Assembly: GCF_000520995.1 (NCBI RefSeq)
Contig: NZ_JACA01000054.1
Coordinates: 1 to 64,000, forward strand
Direction: 5' to 3'
Origin: Aquimarina macrocephali JAMB N27
Lineage (GTDB): Bacteria > Bacteroidota > Bacteroidia > Flavobacteriales > Flavobacteriaceae
Length of the DNA stretch: 64,000 nucleotides
Shown: one piece after another, positions 54,261-63,990 of the stretch
Layout of the letters: every line of letters starts with the position of its first letter
How positions within the stretch are numbered: position 1 is the stretch's first letter
Notes under the pieces: generated by a model
What the model saw: the letters and a program-made list of their open reading frames with translations, nothing else
What the model was told of the DNA's origin: nothing
Databases searched by the model: none
Translations under genes and position numbers: made by a program

Positions 54261-57200
54261 ATGAAAAAATCGCTTTTTTCTCTAGCTCTAAGTATGTTTT
54301 CTTTACTATCTACTGCCCAATCTTTGGATAAGAATTTCACCATGTCTGTTGTTCCTAAAGAAGCAATGAAAGTAAGTCAACTGGATACTGTCACAGTATC
54401 ATCTGTGCTTAAAAATATTACCTACTACGATGGATTAGGGAGGCCCATACAATCCAATGCTTTAGGTCAAAACCCTAATGGCAAAGATATTGTGCAACAT
54501 TATATATATGATCAATTTGGGAGAACAGAAAAAACATATTTACCATTAGCTTCTGATCAAAGTACCGGTAATTTTATAAGTAATCCGATACCTCAAATTG
54601 AAACGTATTACAAAAATAAGTACGGAGATGATAATCCTTATTCTCAACAACGCTTTGATAATTCTCCATTAAGTAGAGTACTAGAATCTGCTGCACCAGG
54701 TAATGATTGGAAAATATCATCTGGACATACCAATAAAATTGAATATGGAACTAATACAGATCTCGAAATAAGAAAATATGGTACTGATGATTTAGACATT
54801 CCTCCCAGTTATACTTTTAATCACCCAGTAAGTAATGAAACGTATACTGTATCCCAATCTATAACACTTACTAATGGAGCCCATCTAACAGGTAAAGTTC
54901 ATTTAAAAATAGCAAATAACGATCCCCTATTTGGGTATAAAACATATAAAGCCAATGAGCTATTCAAAAGAATAATCAAAAATGAAAATTGGAAATCTAC
55001 TGATGGTCATTTGAATACCAAAGAAGTGTTTACTGATAAAAATGGAAGAAAAATTTCGGAAGTAAGTTATATAAAAGAAGGAAATACTACCAAAAAACTC
55101 GTAACCAGATACATATATGATGAGTTTGGTCGTTTAATCTATATATTTCCCCCTAGCATAAGTGATAAAGAATTTGGAACATTAAATGGAAACAATGGAT
55201 TTTATTGGCATTATACACGCTTTTTTGAAAATCCAAATAAAGTAGGCCCAGCAGGAGGTTCCTTAGAAGCCTCTATTACCAATACTACTCTTACTATAAA
55301 TGCACATGCTTATTTTTATAATATGTCTATAAAAATTGGTAGAATTGCTTTTATACAAGGTAACTTACCTGATATGGATTTAGGGAATATATCAACAGAC
55401 ATTGGCAATACAGATTATATTGCATATCTAAAAAATGGCTATTTCTGTATCAGATCAAATACCAATCCACCTCCTATCATTAAAAATATTGATTTCTCTT
55501 TTCAAATTCCTTTTGAACGCGAAATCGTTTCTAACTATAAAGAGGTTTTAGATAATCAAGCGTACCAATATAAATATGACAACTATAATAGGCAAATTGC
55601 TCAAAAAATGCCAGGGAAAGATTGGCAATATGTAGTATATGATCAATTAGACAGGCCCATTTTTACTCAAGATTATAATTTAAAAAGTCAGAGTCTATGG
55701 ATGTTCAATAAATATGATGCTATTGGTAGAAATATTTATAGTGGAAAATACACTAGCACCTTATCTCAAAAAGAATTACAATCTCAAGTCGATAATGCGA
55801 TAGTTAGCTCTGTAAATAAATCTAATATTGAAGAAAGGACGAATTCAGTTATTAATGTTGGAGAAGCATTAATTAATTATACAAATAATGCCTTTCCAAA
55901 AACAGGTATAGTAGAAATCACATCGGTAAATTATTATGATGATTACACTTTTACTGATCCAGATAAACCAACCATTCCCTCAACTGTTCTTGGTCAAGAA
56001 GTCTCTCTAAGAACTAAAGGGTTACCTACAGCCAGTTGGTCAAAAACTATCAGATCAAACACTTGGACTAAATCATATCCTTTTTATAATTATAAAGCAG
56101 AAGAGATAAAAGTTTATGGTAAGAATCATCTTACAGGTACAACTATTGTAGAAACGGAAATTGATTTTACCGGCTTGATTAAAAAAACGATAACAAATCA
56201 TAAGAGAACATCTAATTCAACTAATATACAAATTACTGATAGGTTTGAATATGATAATAGCGGTCGATTAACAGATCAGTATCATCAGGTAAATTCTCAA
56301 TCAGAAGAACATATTAGTAAGTATATATATAATGAATTAGGGGAGTTAACAAGTAAAGAAATTGGTGGCAAAACAAATATTGGTTTATCATTACAAAAAA
56401 TCGAGTATACAAAAAACATAAGAGGCTGGCTTAAAAAACTTAATGACCCCAACCAAAATTTAAGTACTGATTTATTCGCGTTCGAAACTCTTTATAACGA
56501 TGCAAATCCTACGGTAGACAAGTTATATACAGGTACGATTTCTGGAATAAACTGGAGGTCTAACATTAGTAATATCAAAAAAACATATGATTATCAATAT
56601 GATAACTTAGGACGATTATCTAAAGCTGCTTTTTCAAGTAGTGCAATAAACGATACTAATCGTTATACGTTATCAGAAGTAAATTATGACCACAACGGAA
56701 ACATAACATCTTTGAAAAGAAATGGTTGGCAAAAAAATTCATCGTATGTCGATATGGATATTTTAAATTACGAGTATAAAGGTAATCAACTTATTAAAGT
56801 AGTAGATTCGGGAAACAAAAATTATGGTTTTAAAGATTCTAATGCTACAAATACTAATGATTATGTGTATGACAATAACGGAAATCTTATCAGAGACAAT
56901 CATAAAGGAATTAGCATTAACTACAATTATCTTAATTTACCTAGTACGGTAACCTTTGATAGTGGTGAAAAATTAGAAATTGCATATAATTCTACAGGAG
57001 CCAAATTATATAAAAGGTTCATTTCTGACAATCAGATAATAACTACAGAGTATTTAGGTGACTTTCAATATCAAGATGCTAACTTACTGTTTTTTGGTCA
57101 GGGAGAAGGATTTGTTTTTAAAGAAGGTAACAGCTTTAAATATGCCTACATTTATACCGATCATCTAGGAAATAATAGACTAGCATATACAGACCTTAAT

Positions 57201-58514
57201 AATAATAGTGTTATTGACACTAATGAAGTTATATCTAAAACAGATTATTATCCCTTCGGATTAATACATCCTGGGGAGATACAAACACCAATCGCGAGTG
57301 ATTATGATTTTAAATTCCAAGGTAAAGAATTACAAAAAGAAGGAGGCTTAGATCATTATGATTTTGGTTCTCGTATGTATGATCCTTCATTAGGTAGATG
57401 GTTTGCCGTAGATCCTCAAGGGCAATTTAGCAGTCCATATTTAGCGATGGGAAACAACCCCATAATGATGGTTGATCCAAATGGGGAGTTCTCTTTTCTT
57501 GCAGCCCTTGTTGGAGCATTTGTTTATACCGCATTTGATGCAGCACAAGGAAATGTTAATAATTGGGAAGATTTTTTTAAATCCTTTGGAACCGGAGCCG
57601 CACAAAGTGTTTTTGCAGGATATGATAGTGTAGAAAATGCTGCTTTTGGTGCAGCATATTCTCAGTTTAACAGTGTAGCTACCGGAGATTCTGAAGGTGA
57701 TGGAGTTACCCTATCTTTTAACCCCACTTATAGTTGGGGATCCAACTTTGGAGGCTGGGGAGTTAATGCGAGTTTAAATGGACGCATAGGTAATTTTGAA
57801 GGTGCTATTGGATATGGAGTTACTAGCTTTGGAAAATTTGATGTAGATAAAGGCCCTAGAACAGTATCTAATGAATCTAGATTATCTTATTCATTAGGAT
57901 GGAATGATGGTAATACTGGTTTTCGTTTATATACTACTAAGTTTAATGATGATCTGGGAGGACAAAGAGTCGGAGGGTTAGATTTCACCTCTGGTAAGTT
58001 TGGTTTTAGATATGAAAATGATGGTTTCCCTTTTCAATATATAGGGTTACGTAAAAATACAGCTTCTCTTGGTAATGGAGGAGATAGCAACCGTACAGCT
58101 GCATTAAATTTAAGCTATGGGGATTTTAGTTATGGTTTTAATCTTTTTACTGGGTTTAGAAATAATTATACTAAAGATGAGGAGAAGTTGAATAGACCTC
58201 TAACAGAAGGAGTCGCTAGAAACATTAAAAGAAATGATCTAAACCAAGCGAATCTCCATGTCCCTTTGTATGGAGAAACATATCCCCATCGTTATGTTGA
58301 TGAAGAAGGCCCAAAATATAGATTTGGAGCGCAATACTTTGCCTATAAAGGATATAGAGTTGGATGGAATTCTGAACGAAACCGTCACTTGATTCAAAAT
58401 TTAAGAGCACATAATATTGCTTTTGCTAAACAACCAGGCTTTATAATGACACATAACAGAAGTGTTGTATATTTTCAATACAACTCATATAATAACCCCT
58501 ATACACTATGGTAA
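54261..58514 (+). CDS. Secreted RHS/YD-repeat protein with C-terminal polymorphic toxin (type 23-like)
   Basis: 1417 residues with a Sec signal ending 'LLSTAQ'. The N-terminus 'ITYYDGLGRPIQSNALGQ' is of DUF6443 type. YD repeats ('YDEFGRLIYIFPPS', 'YDNSGRLTDQYHQ', 'YDNLGRLSKAAFSS') form the shell. The RHS-associated core is at about 1000-1077 ('YDFGSRMYDPSLGRWFAVDP') and ends with DPQG-17 residues-DPNG, the self-cleavage type boundary. The last 340 residues are unlike the core: Gly/aromatic strands, 'RYENDG', 'GGDSNRTAALNLSYGDF', 'IQNLRAHNIAF' and final 'NNPYTLW', which match polymorphic toxin type 23 as I remember it. Export by Sec and possibly a further route is expected. The next gene overlaps by 7 nt. 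Confidence 0.88.
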   Translation: MKKSLFSLALSMFSLLSTAQSLDKNFTMSVVPKEAMKVSQLDTVTVSSVLKNITYYDGLGRPIQSNALGQNPNGKDIVQHYIYDQFGRTEKTYLPLASDQSTGNFISNPIPQIETYYKNKYGDDNPYSQQRFDNSPLSRVLESAAPGNDWKISSGHTNKIEYGTNTDLEIRKYGTDDLDIPPSYTFNHPVSNETYTVSQSITLTNGAHLTGKVHLKIANNDPLFGYKTYKANELFKRIIKNENWKSTDGHLNTKEVFTDKNGRKISEVSYIKEGNTTKKLVTRYIYDEFGRLIYIFPPSISDKEFGTLNGNNGFYWHYTRFFENPNKVGPAGGSLEASITNTTLTINAHAYFYNMSIKIGRIAFIQGNLPDMDLGNISTDIGNTDYIAYLKNGYFCIRSNTNPPPIIKNIDFSFQIPFEREIVSNYKEVLDNQAYQYKYDNYNRQIAQKMPGKDWQYVVYDQLDRPIFTQDYNLKSQSLWMFNKYDAIGRNIYSGKYTSTLSQKELQSQVDNAIVSSVNKSNIEERTNSVINVGEALINYTNNAFPKTGIVEITSVNYYDDYTFTDPDKPTIPSTVLGQEVSLRTKGLPTASWSKTIRSNTWTKSYPFYNYKAEEIKVYGKNHLTGTTIVETEIDFTGLIKKTITNHKRTSNSTNIQITDRFEYDNSGRLTDQYHQVNSQSEEHISKYIYNELGELTSKEIGGKTNIGLSLQKIEYTKNIRGWLKKLNDPNQNLSTDLFAFETLYNDANPTVDKLYTGTISGINWRSNISNIKKTYDYQYDNLGRLSKAAFSSSAINDTNRYTLSEVNYDHNGNITSLKRNGWQKNSSYVDMDILNYEYKGNQLIKVVDSGNKNYGFKDSNATNTNDYVYDNNGNLIRDNHKGISINYNYLNLPSTVTFDSGEKLEIAYNSTGAKLYKRFISDNQIITTEYLGDFQYQDANLLFFGQGEGFVFKEGNSFKYAYIYTDHLGNNRLAYTDLNNNSVIDTNEVISKTDYYPFGLIHPGEIQTPIASDYDFKFQGKELQKEGGLDHYDFGSRMYDPSLGRWFAVDPQGQFSSPYLAMGNNPIMMVDPNGEFSFLAALVGAFVYTAFDAAQGNVNNWEDFFKSFGTGAAQSVFAGYDSVENAAFGAAYSQFNSVATGDSEGDGVTLSFNPTYSWGSNFGGWGVNASLNGRIGNFEGAIGYGVTSFGKFDVDKGPRTVSNESRLSYSLGWNDGNTGFRLYTTKFNDDLGGQRVGGLDFTSGKFGFRYENDGFPFQYIGLRKNTASLGNGGDSNRTAALNLSYGDFSYGFNLFTGFRNNYTKDEEKLNRPLTEGVARNIKRNDLNQANLHVPLYGETYPHRYVDEEGPKYRFGAQYFAYKGYRVGWNSERNRHLIQNLRAHNIAFAKQPGFIMTHNRSVVYFQYNSYNNPYTLW

Positions 58515-59116
58515 AAAGATTTAAAATATTTGAATTCGTTTTTCTTATTCCATTTATCTTTTCGTGCTCTTCATACTATGGTAAAAAAGATGACTTAGGT
58601 AGATTAAGAATAAATGAAAAGCATTGGACTTTAAAAAACATTTCTAATGAAGAGGTCAAAAGAGTTTTAGATACCGAAGTACTCTATAAAATGAAGTTCT
58701 CCTTTAACAATCAAAATAATTCTTTTAGCAACTCAAAAGAAGATATCATCACTCAGGAAAAAGACCAGGTGTATTTACGATTTTTCAAAACTGGACATGT
58801 ACTTTATAGTATTCCATATTTAAGCAATGTAACTAATGGAAAAATAATAGGATCTAAAGAAGAGTGGTTAAATCTTGATTTCGGAAAACAAGGCTTTTAT
58901 ACTATGGGTTCTAATGAGTTTGAAATTGAGTTTTTTCAAGGACAAAATGTATCGTTGTTTGGGAGTATGGATAGATACTACTATCAGGCATTGATAGAAG
59001 GAGACACATTGCACTTAATTAGAAAATCTCCTTTTAAAGAAAATCATTATATACATGACATTTATATAAAACAAGAAATGCCAGAAGAGTTAAAAAATCA
59101 AAAAGCCGATTGGTAA
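58508..59116 (+). CDS. Lipoprotein, candidate immunity protein for the RHS toxin
   Basis: 202 residues with a lipoprotein signal, 'FLIPFIFSCSSYY' (cysteine near residue 20). The mature part is mostly strands, with 'VYLRFFKTGHVLYSIPYLSN' and 'YYYQALIEGDTLHLIRKS'. I do not recognise a family. The ATG sits inside the last codons of the RHS gene (ATGGTAA, 7-nt overlap in another frame), the arrangement expected for a toxin and its immunity gene. An envelope-anchored immunity protein would suit a toxin that acts in or enters through the periplasm. The role is inferred from position only. Confidence 0.65.
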   Translation: MVKRFKIFEFVFLIPFIFSCSSYYGKKDDLGRLRINEKHWTLKNISNEEVKRVLDTEVLYKMKFSFNNQNNSFSNSKEDIITQEKDQVYLRFFKTGHVLYSIPYLSNVTNGKIIGSKEEWLNLDFGKQGFYTMGSNEFEIEFFQGQNVSLFGSMDRYYYQALIEGDTLHLIRKSPFKENHYIHDIYIKQEMPEELKNQKADW

Positions 59117-59159
59117 TCGTATAAACAATATTTTAAGTAAAAGAATAAATTAAAACACA

Positions 59160-62100
59160 ATGAGAATTAAAAATATAATTACAACATTTTTGTTTTTTCT
59201 TGTTTCACTAGCATTCAATGCTCAAACGGTATGGTATGATGCCGATGATCCTACTCAGGCTAAAATAGGAGAAGAACCAACTGTACAGCAAAAATCTGCA
59301 AGTAGCCAAGAAGATTCTGATCTAACAGTAAATCCTGATCCTATATCTATAATAGATAATTTATCTACCAGTACAATTAATCAAGCTAATGGTAAGGTAA
59401 ATTATACGGTACCTGTAACAGAAATCACTTCTAATAGATTAAAAGCAGGACTTAATTTGAGTTTTAATGGCGGTAAAGCCATAAAGAATGTTGAGTATTC
59501 TAATAAAATAAAGGCAACAGGAGTAGTTGGATTGGGTTGGAGTATTAATACTTCAAAAATTATTGCAGACAATAAACAGACAGGGTATAGAGATGATGAT
59601 GAGTTTTTTTTATTAGAAGGTGGTTTAAAAAAGCTAATTTGCACTAAAAAAGTATCACCTAATCTTTATGAGTTTAAAGTAGAAAATCTTCCTAATTGGA
59701 ATGTTACGTATTATAGAAATCATAATTATTGGTTAATTGTCAAGGATAATGGAGATCGCTATTTCTATGGTGATTCTAATATTAATGTTGCGACTAAAGC
59801 TAATGAAAATATTATTCATTGGAACAATTGGATTGGAGATTCTAGAGCATCAGGAGGTACGCTTCAAACTTTTGCATGGAATTTATCAAAAATCACGAAT
59901 CAATGGGATGATCAAATACAGTTTTATTATCAAACAATCGATCAGGCTATCCAAGCAGATAACCTCGGCCCAAAACACACAGAAGCATCCTATTTGATAA
60001 AAATAGAATCCAATTCTGGAGACAAGATTGAACTTAATTACCTTAACAAGGTAAATACTACAACTATGCAAGAATATCATGAGCCCAATACAGATATAAG
60101 TGAACCTGATGCTTATCAAGAACGCTATGAGAAAAAATATCTTGATAATGTTATTCTAAAAAGAGATGGTGGTGAGACATTAATGAGATATCAGTTAAGC
60201 TATGAAAATGTGGGAGTTAATTTATTTACCAAAAGGTACCTAACTCAGATAACAACATATAACAAAAACAATGAATCTTTAAACCCACAAAATTTTATAT
60301 ATAATACAACAGGTGTATTTAAAGGAACCATACATAAAATCAAAAACACAACAGGTTCTGAAGTAACTTATCAATATGAAAATAAGTTACTACATAACAA
60401 TGCCCCAAAAGTATATCTTTCTGGATTTCAAAATTCTAATGGTTACGAAATAGACCCCTTAGATCCAAGTCCAACCAAAGGAGAATATTTTTCGTTAAAT
60501 GATGGTAATGCGTTAGTAAAATATGTTCCAGCCATTAGTGGTAATGCCTATTTTTTAATTAGAATATGGGATGGAAAAGACTGGCGAGGAAAAAAATTAT
60601 CTGTAAACCATGAACATGGGCTAAGTAATCATAGAAAAACTTTTATAGGTAAAGATTATTTTGGGTATTATTTTAAAGAAAAAATTAGAATCTTTTCTTT
60701 AGATAAAGATGGATATTCATGGAAACAAAACGACTTTGAAACATCAATCCCTCCAGAAAAAGTTAAATCATTAATAACTAATGATGATTATGTTCTTATA
60801 ATTTCGACAGAAGGAAAAATTCTTCCGTTAGTACAAAATGGCTCTGAGTGGCAAAAAATGAATTCTTTTAATGGCAGCAATACTAATAGTATTGGTAATA
60901 TAAATGTAACAGGAAACCATTTAAATTTTACTTGGTATTATATAGATCCAAATACAAATGTTCGGCATTTAATTTCAAGAAATGTATTAAGTTTCCAAAT
61001 GGATTCTTCATTTCGTTTAGAACCTTATACTCTTTCAGGATCAGCTTCTGGTTCTTATCCCCAAGCCGCAAGAAATATCAGTTTATCCGATATCACATTT
61101 ACTGAAAATGATTTTTCAAGTAAATTTGTTCTTAATAGAATATATAAAAATCTTAATGGTGGATTTGATTTTTATAATGGAAAACAATGGTTCGAATCTA
61201 AAAGCCCTTCTGTAGCTAATGATTATCATAAAATTGGTATAAATAGAATATACACAAGTAAATGGATTGGCCCAGGTAATTATGACACTAGATTTATAAT
61301 TCTTTTTGATCCCAATTTCAATACCTTTTCGGAAATGACCTTGCCCGAACCATGGAAATATAGTTACCCATGGGAAATAGGAGACTATACTTTAACGCAT
61401 AAAAAAATATACAAAAGCAATACTACCAATCTACAATTAGAAGAAACATATAATGCTGATCCATTAGATGCAAATGGAAATTTTTATCGATACGGATTTT
61501 ATAAAACCAAATTGATGGATAAGACTATAGTACAGCGAGATCGCGGTTGGTATCTCTATATCGATAAAAAAGATGGGAGTATAAAGAAAATAATACGGGA
61601 TGACTATCAAAATCTAATCTTATTTTCAGATGATTATTTTCTTGAGAAGAAAGTTATTAATGCACAAACTTTGTTGTACATACAGAGGTTTCATGAAAAT
61701 GAAATTAATAAAAATGTATATGATATTGTAGTAAAGTCCATAAACATAAATAATGGCTTTGATGATAATATCATAACTTCATATTCTTATAATAATCCAA
61801 ACATTCTAGCGAACAATGCTATATATTATGCCGAGGTAACTGAAGAAAGAAAAGGAGCAGGAACCTCAAGCTTAGGAAAAACATTTAATTACTATGACAC
61901 AGGACTCAACGATATAAGAAAAACAGGTTTATTAACACGTACCGAAGTAAAAGACACAGAAGGAAAAACAATAACATCAAGCGATAATAAACTAATTATA
62001 GGTGCAAATCTATATGCTAATAATTCAGATAATAAACCGATTCATATCGGAAATAGGTTATTACTTAATGAAAAAACAAATGAATCACATTTTTACAACA

Positions 62101-62804
62101 ACTCAAAACATACTTGGATAACAAATACAGAAAAACATGAATATAACGACAAAGGTCTTCCCAGTAAAATCATAACTACTGATAGTGATGGTAAAATCCA
62201 GGAACAATTCATAGAATATGCATATCAAAACTCTAATGCTTTTAAAACTTCTAATATGACTAGTCCAATTTCAAAGAGAATTTATAAATTTGACAATAAA
62301 ATTACTGGTGTCTCTTTTGTTGAATGGGCTAATGAATCTGGAAAATTGTATCCAAAAAAAGAGTATAACGGGCCAAATGAAAATAGTTTAAGGTTACAAA
62401 GTGAAATTACAAAAATAAGCAATAAAGGAGTTGTAGAAGAGACAACTAATGGTAAAGGTTTATATGCTGTTAATCTTTCAGGCTACAACAATAAACGCTC
62501 TGTTGCAACCATTGATAATGTTCGATTTAATGATGTTGTAAATAATTTGGATGTAACTTATAGTCAACTCCAAAATTTAACAACTGATCAACTAAAAATA
62601 GAGCTCAAGAAACTCTACAATAGATTACCAAATGCTATGATCAAATTATCATTTTACGATAATAACGGAAATATTATTTCAGAAATCGATGCCAGACAAG
62701 AAGAAATAAACTATCACTATGATAGCTTTAATCAATTAGATTATGTGTCAGATCAAAATAATAATGTGTTAAAGAAAAATATCTATAACTATAAAGTAAA
62801 TTAA
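59160..62804 (+). CDS. Giant secreted SpvB/TcB-like protein of the RHS locus
   Basis: 1214 residues with signal peptide ending 'LAFNAQ'. Residues of about 60-150 ('STINQANGKVNYTVPVTEI', 'VGLGWSINTSKIIADNK') match the SpvB / insecticidal toxin complex TcB N-terminal domain. The middle is beta-rich with repeated strand-turn units. The C-terminus has RHS-like pieces ('IKLSFYDNNGNIISEIDARQ', 'INYHYDSFNQLDYVSDQNNN') but no core or toxin tip. In Tc toxins, TcB and TcC (SpvB-like and RHS) close into a shell around the toxic end. Here both pieces are encoded in one cluster, in reverse order and with an extra lipoprotein between; that similarity is structural inference. It starts 43 bp after the lipoprotein gene. 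Confidence 0.82.
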   Translation: MRIKNIITTFLFFLVSLAFNAQTVWYDADDPTQAKIGEEPTVQQKSASSQEDSDLTVNPDPISIIDNLSTSTINQANGKVNYTVPVTEITSNRLKAGLNLSFNGGKAIKNVEYSNKIKATGVVGLGWSINTSKIIADNKQTGYRDDDEFFLLEGGLKKLICTKKVSPNLYEFKVENLPNWNVTYYRNHNYWLIVKDNGDRYFYGDSNINVATKANENIIHWNNWIGDSRASGGTLQTFAWNLSKITNQWDDQIQFYYQTIDQAIQADNLGPKHTEASYLIKIESNSGDKIELNYLNKVNTTTMQEYHEPNTDISEPDAYQERYEKKYLDNVILKRDGGETLMRYQLSYENVGVNLFTKRYLTQITTYNKNNESLNPQNFIYNTTGVFKGTIHKIKNTTGSEVTYQYENKLLHNNAPKVYLSGFQNSNGYEIDPLDPSPTKGEYFSLNDGNALVKYVPAISGNAYFLIRIWDGKDWRGKKLSVNHEHGLSNHRKTFIGKDYFGYYFKEKIRIFSLDKDGYSWKQNDFETSIPPEKVKSLITNDDYVLIISTEGKILPLVQNGSEWQKMNSFNGSNTNSIGNINVTGNHLNFTWYYIDPNTNVRHLISRNVLSFQMDSSFRLEPYTLSGSASGSYPQAARNISLSDITFTENDFSSKFVLNRIYKNLNGGFDFYNGKQWFESKSPSVANDYHKIGINRIYTSKWIGPGNYDTRFIILFDPNFNTFSEMTLPEPWKYSYPWEIGDYTLTHKKIYKSNTTNLQLEETYNADPLDANGNFYRYGFYKTKLMDKTIVQRDRGWYLYIDKKDGSIKKIIRDDYQNLILFSDDYFLEKKVINAQTLLYIQRFHENEINKNVYDIVVKSININNGFDDNIITSYSYNNPNILANNAIYYAEVTEERKGAGTSSLGKTFNYYDTGLNDIRKTGLLTRTEVKDTEGKTITSSDNKLIIGANLYANNSDNKPIHIGNRLLLNEKTNESHFYNNSKHTWITNTEKHEYNDKGLPSKIITTDSDGKIQEQFIEYAYQNSNAFKTSNMTSPISKRIYKFDNKITGVSFVEWANESGKLYPKKEYNGPNENSLRLQSEITKISNKGVVEETTNGKGLYAVNLSGYNNKRSVATIDNVRFNDVVNNLDVTYSQLQNLTTDQLKIELKKLYNRLPNAMIKLSFYDNNGNIISEIDARQEEINYHYDSFNQLDYVSDQNNNVLKKNIYNYKVN

Positions 62805-62857
62805 ATTCACCTAGCTTAATCTCGCGACTTTGGGAAAACGAAAAAAAACAGAATATT
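62805..62857. other. Short non-coding leader to the tandem repeat array
   Basis: It follows the SpvB-like stop. A weak, older repeat unit may begin near 62827 (ACTTTGGGAAAA). No terminator hairpin was found here, unusually for the end of a long operon. Confidence 0.35.
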
Positions 62858-63045
62858 GTACAGTTTTACTAAAATCATCTCTTATGTTTTGGGGTATTTT
62901 CTAAATCTACTGAAATAGCCTCCCTAAATCTGGAGCGTTTTCTTGTTTCACTGAAATCATCCCTGATTTTCCGGCATGTTTTTCTACTTCACTGGAATCG
63001 TCCCGGAAAACCGAGGGCGTTTTCCAATTTGAAAGAATCATTCTA
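62858..63045. repeat. Degenerate 41-bp tandem repeat, about 4.5 copies
   Basis: The anchor word ACTGAAAT (with small changes) occurs at 62868, 62909, 62950 and 62991, exactly 41 bp apart each time, with a diverged fifth unit at 63032. Each unit has a CACTGAAATCATCCCT-like half, a short GG-containing variable half and a GCGTTTTC-like junction. It is non-coding in every frame (41 is not a multiple of 3) and lies between the RHS locus and the amidase-like gene. Confidence 0.75.
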
Positions 63046-63147
63046 AATAATATCAAAAAACTTTATTCTTAGTGTATTCAATACTCTTCTATTTTTGTAT
63101 TTTACACAAAGTATTAATCTATAATAACCTCGAATACATAATTTATA

Positions 63148-63990
63148 ATGAAATATAAAAGTTTATTATTATTATTTATAGTTGTAAATTCAATAGCTGC
63201 ACAAGAAATTATCTGTTCTGCAAAGGATAAAGAAATCTTTACCACAAGGATTACTACTCTAAAAAAAGAATATACTCCAAAAACTGCTTTTGGAGAAACT
63301 CTGGTGTTTGTTGGAAAAACTTTTTTAGGAACTCCTTATGCTGCCAAAACCCTGGAAATAGGATCAAAAGAGTCGCTAGTGATCAATTTTCAAGGATTAG
63401 ATTGTACTACTTTTGTAGAAAATGTACTGGTTTTAAGTCTAATGCTTAAAAATGAGAAAGATGATTTTGACACCTATACCACCTATCTTGAAAAGGTACG
63501 TTACAAAAATGGAAAATTGGATGGGTATGCTTCACGATTACACTATTTCTCTGAGTGGATTACCAATAACGAACAAAAAGGTATTTTAAAAAATATTACA
63601 GGAGATATTGGCGGAATAGAAATAGAGAAAGATATTAATTTTATGAGTACGCATCGAGAACTTTACCCTTTTCTTAAAGACGATAAAAACTTTAAAGGCA
63701 TACAACAATCTGAAACTAATATTAGCCAATCATCGGTATGTTTTTTACCAAAAGATCAGATTAAAGAATATGAAGAATCAATGATGTCTGGTGATATTAT
63801 AGCATTAACGACTTCAATTAAAGGATTAGATATTACACATACAGGAATTGCCATACGTAAAAAAGATGGGAGAATTCATTTATTACATGCCTCTTCAAAA
63901 GGCCAGGTAGAGATTTCTACGCTGCCATTGGTTGATTATCTTAAAAAGATAAAAAACAATACAGGGATCATTGTTAATCGCGTACTGTAG
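63148..63990 (+). CDS. DUF1460 N-acetylmuramoyl-L-alanine amidase-like protein
   Basis: 280 residues with signal peptide 'LLLLFIVVNSIAAQ'. An NlpC/P60-like DUF1460 fold: the catalytic Cys is C86 in 'FQGLDCTTFVENVL', with His in 'DITHTGIAI' and 'GTPYAAKTLE' before. 'VRYKNGKLDGYASRLHYFSEWI' (split) is a further conserved stretch. Known members cut the L-Ala to muramic acid bond of short peptidoglycan fragments in the periplasm. It stands alone beyond the tandem repeat. The stop is 10 bp before the window end. Confidence 0.93.
   Translation: MKYKSLLLLFIVVNSIAAQEIICSAKDKEIFTTRITTLKKEYTPKTAFGETLVFVGKTFLGTPYAAKTLEIGSKESLVINFQGLDCTTFVENVLVLSLMLKNEKDDFDTYTTYLEKVRYKNGKLDGYASRLHYFSEWITNNEQKGILKNITGDIGGIEIEKDINFMSTHRELYPFLKDDKNFKGIQQSETNISQSSVCFLPKDQIKEYEESMMSGDIIALTTSIKGLDITHTGIAIRKKDGRIHLLHASSKGQVEISTLPLVDYLKKIKNNTGIIVNRVL

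Noticed and set aside
62858..63045. CRISPR array
   Set aside because: The units are 41 bp end to end and degenerate throughout, without constant repeats separated by unique spacers, and no cas genes are nearby.
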